A stretch of 19,981 nucleotides of DNA from assembly GCA_002431545.1 (NCBI GenBank), contig DJFY01000055.1, forward strand, positions 1-19,981, written 5' to 3'. Origin of the DNA: Cellvibrionales bacterium UBA5860. GTDB taxonomy: Bacteria; Pseudomonadota; Gammaproteobacteria; Pseudomonadales; Porticoccaceae. The notes beneath the pieces were generated by a model, which saw nothing but the letters and a program-made list of their open reading frames with translations, searched no databases and was not told the origin of the DNA. Position numbers and translations under genes: made by a program. This document shows positions 14,964 through 19,981 of the stretch, one piece after another; the stretch's first letter is position 1, and every line of letters begins with the position of its first letter.

Positions 14964-16358
14964 TCAGAAAATTTTATCCGGATTCATGATGTTGTTGGGA
15001 TCAAACATAGCCTTGATCCCCCGCATAAGCGTAATCTCCGAATCACTTCGAGAATAAGGCAACCAGTCTTTTTTCAGCAGCCCGATACCGTGTTCGGCCG
15101 ACACACTGCCGCCATGGGCGGAAACAACTTCTGCAATATCGCGACCCGCCCGGTAACAACATTCCATAAAGGAATCAGCTTCCAGTGCTTTCGGCTTCAG
15201 GATATTCAAATGCAGGTTGCCGTCGCCGATATGACCGTACCAGACCACCTCGAGATTAGAAAAATGGCGTGCAACAACTCTTTCGACATCGCGAATAAAT
15301 TCAGGTAACCGCGATACACGCACCGAAAGATCCTGTTTGTAAGGCCTGAACTTCGCGAGTGTCTCGGAAATATCCTCGCGGTAGCGCCATAATCCCTGGG
15401 CCTGGGAAATATTCTCGGCGAGCACTGCATCGGTCACCCACCCTTGTCCACAACAGGTTTCGAAAGCCTGGAGCAAAGCTTCGAGGAAGGCCTCGTCGCC
15501 CTCTATTTCGGTCTCGATTTCGACGAGCGCGTAAAAGGGTGCTGGCGTCGATAGAGGCAAGGGGTAGCCGGTTTTCTCGCGCACTTTGGCCAGCGCGACG
15601 TCAGAGAAGAATTCAAATGCACTGAGCGCGAATCGCTGTCTGTAGAAACGCAGCACTTCAAGACAGGCGGACATATCGGGCACACCCAGAAGTTGCACCC
15701 TGCGGTGGCCCGGGCCACGCACCAGTGACAACTCCGCCTCGCAAATTATACCCAGCGTACCTTCGGAACCGATGAACAGGTGGCGCAGGTCGTATCCCGT
15801 ATTGTTTTTTAACAGCCCCTTGTTGAGCTCGAGGACATCGCCGGCGCCGGTCACTACGGTGAGCCCACGCACCCGGTCCCGGGTCATGCCATAGCGAATA
15901 ACATTGATGCCACCGGCGTTCGTGGCGATATTGCCACCGATCTGGCTCGACCCGGTAGCAGCAAAATCGACGGGATAGCACAGGTTCAGATCGCGGGCGA
16001 AGTCCTGAAGATTTTTTGTGATCACACCCGCCTGGCAGCGCACCACGCCTTCGAGCGCGTCAAATTCGAGAATTTGGTCCATGCGGTCGAGCGCGACAAC
16101 CACCTCCGCAGCCCTTGCGACAGCGCCCCCACTCAGACCAGTGCGGCCGCCCGAGGGTACCAGTGCCAGCTTCGCGCCATTGGCATACCGAACAATGGCG
16201 CTGACTTCATCAATTGTTTTTGGCAGCACGACAGCTGTCGGTTCCGGAGTAAAAGCAGTAGACCGATCGCCACCAAAATGTCGCAGATCCGCCGCTGCTG
16301 TCAGCACGCGCTCCGGCCCGCAAATCGTACTCAGTTGCTTGATGATTTCCTGCATCAT
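14964..16358 (-). CDS. FAD-linked oxidase, D-2-hydroxyglutarate dehydrogenase-like
   Basis: Flavoprotein of the GlcD/D-lactate dehydrogenase superfamily, likely oxidising D-2-hydroxyglutarate to 2-oxoglutarate with electrons going to ETF or quinone. The 464-residue protein has the PCMH-type FAD domain (PSGGRTGLSGGAV at 68-80, GSSQIGGNIATNAGG at 136-150, IRYGMTRD, TGYDLRHLFIGSEGTLG at 187-203) and a C-terminal substrate domain with the metal ligands in GHIGDGNLHLN (375-385, His376 and His383) and the AEHGIG motif (421-426). It aligns closely by eye with Pseudomonas D2HGDH along its whole length, including the end FDPNNIMNPDKIF. Two adjacent ATGs are possible starts; the first is used, and neither has a strong Shine-Dalgarno. 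D-lactate or glycolate dehydrogenase are less likely alternatives. The FAH-family gene follows after 92 nt. Confidence 0.87.
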   Translation of the reverse strand: MMQEIIKQLSTICGPERVLTAAADLRHFGGDRSTAFTPEPTAVVLPKTIDEVSAIVRYANGAKLALVPSGGRTGLSGGAVARAAEVVVALDRMDQILEFDALEGVVRCQAGVITKNLQDFARDLNLCYPVDFAATGSSQIGGNIATNAGGINVIRYGMTRDRVRGLTVVTGAGDVLELNKGLLKNNTGYDLRHLFIGSEGTLGIICEAELSLVRGPGHRRVQLLGVPDMSACLEVLRFYRQRFALSAFEFFSDVALAKVREKTGYPLPLSTPAPFYALVEIETEIEGDEAFLEALLQAFETCCGQGWVTDAVLAENISQAQGLWRYREDISETLAKFRPYKQDLSVRVSRLPEFIRDVERVVARHFSNLEVVWYGHIGDGNLHLNILKPKALEADSFMECCYRAGRDIAEVVSAHGGSVSAEHGIGLLKKDWLPYSRSDSEITLMRGIKAMFDPNNIMNPDKIF

Positions 16359-16427
16359 GGCCCGACGCCGGCAACTCGCGAGTTTCGTCGAAGGTTTGCT
16401 TGCCGAATCAACACACGGTGTTCGGCT

Positions 16428-17084
16428 TCACAAATCCAGATCGCCGCGCAGAGCCTGTATCCTGGCAAGACCTTCGCTCTTGTCCAGAGGCGATTGCTCT
16501 TTTTGCTCGATGGTAGCGCACTCATCGTCGACAACCAGTTCTTCACCTTTCAAAACCCGACGCCGCAGGGCATCGTAATGTTTTTCAAAGCGTGGCCAGG
16601 TCACATATTCGGGCCTGGTTTCGAGTTCGTACCAGCCGGTCTGGGCCCCGGCATGATAAACCGCGGGGTGGGTCCATGAGTGCGCTGTACGCGGCGTCGG
16701 CGCCATGCACGCCTCTATAAAAGCCTCCCGCGCACTGGGCAAACCGGTTTCGCCACTCTGTGCATTACAGGCCTCAATCATTTTATTCAGCGTGGGAAGG
16801 TATTCAGACTGCTCGATAACCTGGCGCGCTGCCTTCAGCAGACACTCCGTGGAGTAGTACCGCAGCGACTCCAGCCACAGGCGCTTGGCCTGATTGAGTA
16901 GCGCGGTGTCGGTAAAGGCGCTGTAAAACTGATTGTGATAGTTAATACGAAACAGCGCAAAAATCTGGTTGATGGTATCTATTCGGGCAGTGTCATCCAC
17001 CGGCCCAGCTGCGGTCGCTGAGTTCTGCGGCGATGTCTCGATTTCTCGTACTGCCGAGTCGAGCAGTTCTTTGCCTGGTTTCAT
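16428..17084 (-). CDS. Phage lambda P-like replication protein (putative helicase loader)
   Basis: Resembles the lambda P family, which loads the replicative helicase DnaB onto single-stranded DNA. Aligning by eye with lambda P shows a shared order: INQIF near the N-terminus (INGVF in lambda), a Trp-rich helix RLWLESLRYYS (RRQWVLAFREN), LLKAARQVIEQSEYLPTLNKMIEAC (LPSPGQFVAWC), GLPSAREAFIEAC (GLPNVSELVDMV) and a final Ala-Leu-Ala-x-Ile-like segment LARIQALRG. No Walker A is present, so it is not a DnaC-type AAA+ ATPase. Start is uncertain: ATG 17084 (218 aa, used here), ATG 17111 (227 aa) or GTG 17000 (190 aa, 8-bp overlap only). All three overlap the 3' end of the DnaT-like gene, implying coupled translation. 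No phage genes flank it, so it appears to be a resident chromosomal gene. Confidence 0.75.
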   Translation of the reverse strand: MKPGKELLDSAVREIETSPQNSATAAGPVDDTARIDTINQIFALFRINYHNQFYSAFTDTALLNQAKRLWLESLRYYSTECLLKAARQVIEQSEYLPTLNKMIEACNAQSGETGLPSAREAFIEACMAPTPRTAHSWTHPAVYHAGAQTGWYELETRPEYVTWPRFEKHYDALRRRVLKGEELVVDDECATIEQKEQSPLDKSEGLARIQALRGDLDL

Positions 17085-18189
17085 GTGGAATCGCCGAATT
17101 AGAGTCTGCATCCCGACCCGAATGATGGGCCCATTGTCGTTTTACGTACTGTAAATATTTCGAGTTCCATGAACTCATCGCCTGACCATCGTCCAGCCAG
17201 TAGAGTACGAATTCCGGAAGCAGGCCTTCGGCAAACTGACGGTCGATATTGGCCATCGCTAATATATCAAAAACTGATTCGTCTGGACGCCAGTCGGAAG
17301 CTATCGGTCGCGGGTCGACATCATTATTCAGGGCATGGGTCAGGCGCGCCCACTGGCGTTTGACGTGTTGAATAAATTTCGAATTCCACGTACTGCAAAC
17401 TGTCCCTCGGTCCTGCCAGTAAAGAATGAATTCAGCAACACAGTCTTCGACAAAGTTGGCGCTGATGCCGGCGCGCTCCACCAGAATTTCCATAGCATCC
17501 GGCGAAGGCTGCCAATTGCCGGCCATCGCCACTTTCTGGCTTCTCTGATATTGCTGCGTTTGTTGGTCGCGCCACTGACGCAGCACGTGCTTCAAGTATT
17601 TTCCGCCCCAGTGATATCGAGCTTCATTACGTTCAGACCAGTAGGCGACAAACTCGTCCACCTGCTCGAGTGCAAAAGCGCGGGGCACGCCGTATTGAGC
17701 CAGTTGCTCCAGCAGGTCCTTCTCAGGTGTCCACCGCATGGACATGGAGTGAACACCATTGGCATCGACGCCGGCGGGCTTCACATACTCCCCGGAGGTG
17801 GTCGCTTCTGTTACAAACGTGTCTTCGGAATAATCTGAACCCGTTAAAGGTGCGGGCGGCGATGCGTGACTATCGGCAACATGATCTTCCACCGTTTCAT
17901 CAAAAGCCACCCGAAAATACTGACTGGCGTCGAAATCCGTTTCAGTTAAAACCACACCCTGTTCACGCAGCTGTAAAACTATGCGGTGAATATCTTCTTC
18001 GCTCCAGAAAGGCAGCAATTCGAGGAGCTTGGCGCCAGGAAGACGCAACCAGCGTTTGCCGTTTTCGGTTTCCGTGATGCCCAGGTCGATGAGCGCCTGT
18101 AACGTCTGCAGCATAACCGCGCCCTCTAATCCCAGCGTAGCCGCAACTTGCGGGTAAAACAGCAGGGGACGTTCCGGGATAAGAGACAT
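16993..18189 (-). CDS. DnaT-like protein with three tandem DnaT-type domains
   Basis: Probable primosome/replication-restart factor. E. coli DnaT (179 aa) has one such C-terminal domain and helps PriA/PriB pass DnaB-DnaC to a fork. This 398-residue protein has an N-terminal winged-helix-like part (about 1-100: FYPQVAATLGLEGAVMLQTL, WLRLPGAKLLELLPFW), an acidic low-complexity linker (100-150), then three copies of a module of about 57 residues at 152-207, 225-281 and 299-354. Each opens with W-x-P, has an FxxYW or FxLYW core and ends W/Y-x-S/G-K-[YF]-x-x-[HY]-V-[KL]-R-Q-W. The tail TRNRDIAAELSDRSWAGG is basic then acidic. The start MSLIPERPLLFYP is the first ATG of the frame and follows no clear Shine-Dalgarno. 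It overlaps the lambda P-like gene and diverges from radA. Confidence 0.8.
   Translation of the reverse strand: MSLIPERPLLFYPQVAATLGLEGAVMLQTLQALIDLGITETENGKRWLRLPGAKLLELLPFWSEEDIHRIVLQLREQGVVLTETDFDASQYFRVAFDETVEDHVADSHASPPAPLTGSDYSEDTFVTEATTSGEYVKPAGVDANGVHSMSMRWTPEKDLLEQLAQYGVPRAFALEQVDEFVAYWSERNEARYHWGGKYLKHVLRQWRDQQTQQYQRSQKVAMAGNWQPSPDAMEILVERAGISANFVEDCVAEFILYWQDRGTVCSTWNSKFIQHVKRQWARLTHALNNDVDPRPIASDWRPDESVFDILAMANIDRQFAEGLLPEFVLYWLDDGQAMSSWNSKYLQYVKRQWAHHSGRDADSNSAIPHETRQRTARLGSTRNRDIAAELSDRSWAGG
17128..17736 (-). repeat. Triplicated domain-coding repeat inside the DnaT-like gene
   Basis: Three in-frame units code for the DnaT-type modules: 17569-17736, 17347-17517 and 17128-17295, with a period of 73-74 codons. 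The second and third are still similar at the DNA level around the WNSK[YF]-VKRQWA codons (near 17346-17390 and 17126-17170), suggesting they arose by duplication later than the split from the first, which has YHWGGKYLKHVLRQW instead. Confidence 0.75.
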
Positions 18190-18273
18190 GTCGGCACTCT
18201 AGCAGATTCCCCGGGACTTGCTAAGCGCCTCCGGCGAAGGCCACAGCTTCCGCATGGTGCTATTGGTGACCGA

Positions 18274-18302
18274 TTGTTACCAGGCCGACACCAAGCTAGG
18301 AT
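18274..18302 (+). promoter_or_regulatory. Candidate sigma-70 promoter of radA
   Basis: TTGTTA (18274-18279) and TAGGAT (18297-18302) are separated by 17 bp, each 4/6 to consensus, about 80 bp before the radA GTG. A short inverted repeat CCGGC (18317-18321) / GCCGG (18330-18334) lies just downstream of the expected start. Moderate match only. Confidence 0.3.
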
Positions 18303-18382
18303 ACGCGCCATATTTACCGGCTCGAAGCTGCCGGCACAAACCTTTCATACTAAAGTACGACATAAACTCTGAATTAATCATT

Positions 18383-19753
18383 GTGGCCAAAAAGAAAACA
18401 ACGGCTTTCGTCTGTAACGACTGCGGTGCGGACTACGGCAAATGGCAGGGGCAGTGCAGCGAGTGTGGCGCCTGGAACACCCTTAGCGAGGTCCGTCTGG
18501 GGTCGGCGACTGCGCGACGCTCGGACAGCCGTTCCGGTTTCGCAGGCGCGGCCGGAGGCGACGTCACTGTGCTTTCGGAAATCAGCGTTCACGAAACACC
18601 CAGAATCAGCAGCGGAATCGGTGAGCTCGATCTGGTTCTCGGCGGCGGCCTTGTGCCCGGATCTTGTATCGTTATCGGCGGCGAGCCGGGCGCAGGCAAG
18701 AGCACCCTGTTGCTGCAATTGCTTTGTCAGTTAGCGCAAAGCCACCCGGCGCTCTACGTCACCGGGGAAGAATCGCCGCAACAGATCGCCATGCGTGCCC
18801 GCCGTCTGAACTTGCCTACCGACCAGTTGCGCGTGTTAGCAGAAACGTCGGTGGAAAACATCTGCGCAACCGCTCGATCCGTTACCCCGAGCCTGCTCGT
18901 GGTCGACTCCATTCAGGTGATGCATTGCGATGACGTGACATCGGCGCCTGGCAGTGTGTCTCAGGTGCGGGAAACCGCCGCACAACTCGTGCGCTACGCC
19001 AAACAGACGGGTACGGTATTGTTCCTGGTCGGCCACGTGACCAAGGAAGGCGCTCTCGCTGGCCCAAAAGTGCTGGAGCACATGATTGACTGCTCACTGA
19101 TGCTCGAGGGCGGGCACGACAGTCGTTTTCGTACACTACGCAGTCTCAAGAATCGTTTTGGCGCCATTAACGAACTCGGCGTATTTGCCATGACCGAGCA
19201 AGGCTTGCGCGAGGTCGCCAACCCCTCCGCTATATTTCTGCAACGCGGCGAGGACATTGCCTCAGGTAGCGTTGTCATGGTGATCTGGGAAGGCACGCGA
19301 CCGTTGCTGGTGGAGCTCCAGGCCCTGGTGGACGACAGCCACCTGGGTAATCCACGCCGCGTTACCGTCGGCATGGAACACAACCGCCTGGCGATGTTAC
19401 TGGCCGTCTTGCATCGCCACGGCGGCATCATGGTTGGCGACCAGGATGTCTTCGTGAATGTGGTGGGGGGCGTGAAAGTCATCGAGACCAGCGCCGATCT
19501 TGCGGTGCTCGCAGCCGTCGTCTCGAGCTTTCGCAACAAGGCTCTGGCCGAAGATACCGTCGTCTTCGGCGAAGTGGGGCTGGCCGGTGAAATCCGCCCG
19601 GTACCCAATGGGCAGGATCGTATACGGGAGGCCGCCAAACACGGTTTTCGCCGGGCCATTGTGCCCCATGGCAATATGCCGAGGCAGACCATTTCCGGCA
19701 TGGAGGTGGTTGGCGTGCGCAAGATTCCAGAAGCGCTGGAAGCTTTGGTCTGA
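18383..19753 (+). CDS. radA: DNA repair protein RadA (Sms)
   Basis: RecA-related ATPase/helicase that extends recombination intermediates during repair. The 456-residue product (E. coli RadA is 460) has an N-terminal four-Cys zinc finger (CNDCG...CSECG, residues 10-29), Walker A GEPGAGKST, a Walker B-type LLVVDSIQVM, the RadA-specific KNRFG motif (LKNRFGAINELG) and a C-terminal Lon-protease-like domain without an obvious catalytic serine site (VNVVGGVKVIETSADLAVLAA). The start is GTG at 18383 (VAKKKTTAFVCNDCG), since the open frame upstream to 18218 does not resemble RadA and covers the promoter region. The Shine-Dalgarno is weak. It is divergent from the DnaT-like/P-like pair; all three act on DNA replication or repair. 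Confidence 0.96.
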   Translation: MAKKKTTAFVCNDCGADYGKWQGQCSECGAWNTLSEVRLGSATARRSDSRSGFAGAAGGDVTVLSEISVHETPRISSGIGELDLVLGGGLVPGSCIVIGGEPGAGKSTLLLQLLCQLAQSHPALYVTGEESPQQIAMRARRLNLPTDQLRVLAETSVENICATARSVTPSLLVVDSIQVMHCDDVTSAPGSVSQVRETAAQLVRYAKQTGTVLFLVGHVTKEGALAGPKVLEHMIDCSLMLEGGHDSRFRTLRSLKNRFGAINELGVFAMTEQGLREVANPSAIFLQRGEDIASGSVVMVIWEGTRPLLVELQALVDDSHLGNPRRVTVGMEHNRLAMLLAVLHRHGGIMVGDQDVFVNVVGGVKVIETSADLAVLAAVVSSFRNKALAEDTVVFGEVGLAGEIRPVPNGQDRIREAAKHGFRRAIVPHGNMPRQTISGMEVVGVRKIPEALEALV

Positions 19754-19824
19754 GCCAATAAGTCGCCATTTTGAGTCGCTAACGGCAAAGCCCTGGCACG
19801 CTTACAAAACCGTCATGAATATAT

Positions 19825-19837
19825 GTTATAACGTAAC
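19825..19837. promoter_or_regulatory. Candidate Zur (zinc uptake regulator) binding site
   Basis: GTTATAACGTAAC matches the gammaproteobacterial Zur core GTTATA-N-TATAAC at 10 of 12 fixed positions, and the left flank AT (ATGTTATA) also fits. It lies in a non-coding region about 70 bp after radA. The target would be a gene beyond the right edge, on the plus strand. Because the core includes TATAAC, it may overlap a -10 element. Confidence 0.5.
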
Positions 19838-19868
19838 GATTATTATCATGCTGTTCTCGCGCTGGTAC

Positions 19869-19918
19869 TGCGAGTTCAGCCCGAGAATCCACTCGGGTGT
19901 CTAACTTAATCCCTCGCA
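19869..19918 (+). other. Nested inverted repeats in the radA downstream region (possible structured leader)
   Basis: An outer 6-bp pair TGCGAG (19869-19874) / CTCGCA (19913-19918) encloses an inner hairpin CCCGAG (19880-19885) / CTCGGG (19892-19897) with a 6-nt loop. It follows the Zur-like site by about 30 bp, the position of a 5' leader RNA. No T-run follows, so it is not a standard radA terminator. No known riboswitch class is recognised. Confidence 0.35.
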
Positions 19919-19963
19919 TTTAACCAACCCAAAGCAGAGCCAAGCAGTGCTATTTATTCCGGG

Positions 19964-19981
19964 CAGGTCAGATCTGACCTG
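19964..19981. repeat. Perfect 18-bp palindrome at the window end
   Basis: CAGGTCAGATCTGACCTG is fully self-complementary. As RNA it could form a 7-bp stem with a GATC loop; as DNA it could be a dimer-binding operator. It ends on the last base of the window, so it may extend further. Confidence 0.7.

Noticed and set aside
16428..17084. Prophage remnant because of the lambda P-like product
   Set aside because: No integrase, att-like repeats, structural or lysis genes are visible, and it is embedded beside radA with a DnaT-like partner.
16993..17111. A frameshift that split one DnaT/P-like fusion gene
   Set aside because: Each protein has its own sensible beginning and end, and the DnaT-like tail looks like a natural C-terminus, so two overlapping genes are the simpler reading.
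18218..18382. N-terminal extension of RadA from an ATG at 18218
   Set aside because: RadA proteins begin with a short Lys-rich segment directly before the zinc finger, which matches the GTG at 18383.
19754..19868. An intrinsic terminator just after radA
   Set aside because: No stable hairpin followed by a T-run was found between the radA stop and the Zur-like site.

Overview
The window (19,981 bp, GC-rich) reads as chromosomal DNA of a free-living gammaproteobacterium, probably of marine or Pseudomonas/Cellvibrionales type. The reasons are the protein matches I recognise by eye and the order sahR-metK facing tkt-epd-pgk-fba, which I recall from Pseudomonas-like genomes. Coding density is high and intergenic gaps are short. 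I see no rRNA, tRNA, insertion sequence, integrase or CRISPR array.

Region 1 (1-4399, minus strand) is a methyl-cycle operon. Transcription runs sahR (ArsR-type winged helix fused to a methyltransferase-like domain), metK (SAM synthetase), sahH (SAH hydrolase), then metF (methylene-THF reductase, running off the left edge). Together they make SAM, clear SAH and supply methyl-THF; the first gene is probably a SAH/SAM-sensing regulator of the rest. A 232-bp gap with an AT-rich patch and 9-bp direct repeats separates it from the divergent Region 2.

Region 2 (4632-9967, plus strand) is a central-carbon operon: tkt, epd, pgk and class II fba. Transketolase and Epd handle erythrose-4-phosphate (the PLP branch), and Pgk and Fba serve lower glycolysis, gluconeogenesis or a Calvin-like path.

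Region 3 (10056-16358) is catabolic or accessory. It holds an HpcH/HpaI-family aldolase (minus) divergent from an acyl-CoA dehydrogenase (plus). A clear hairpin terminator follows, then three minus-strand genes: a Baeyer-Villiger-type flavin monooxygenase, a YcgM/FAHD1-like FAH-family protein and a D-2-hydroxyglutarate-dehydrogenase-like flavoprotein.

Region 4 (16428-19753) concerns DNA replication and repair. Two overlapping minus-strand genes encode a DnaT-like protein with three tandem DnaT-type domains and a phage-lambda-P-like putative helicase loader. They diverge from radA (plus, GTG start). The pair looks like a chromosomal primosome/helicase-loading module comparable to E. coli dnaT-dnaC, but with a P-type loader; it is the most interesting part of the window.

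Region 5 (19754-19981) is non-coding. It carries a good candidate Zur (zinc regulator) box, a nested pair of inverted repeats and a perfect 18-bp palindrome ending exactly at the window edge. It is probably the control region of a gene beyond the window.
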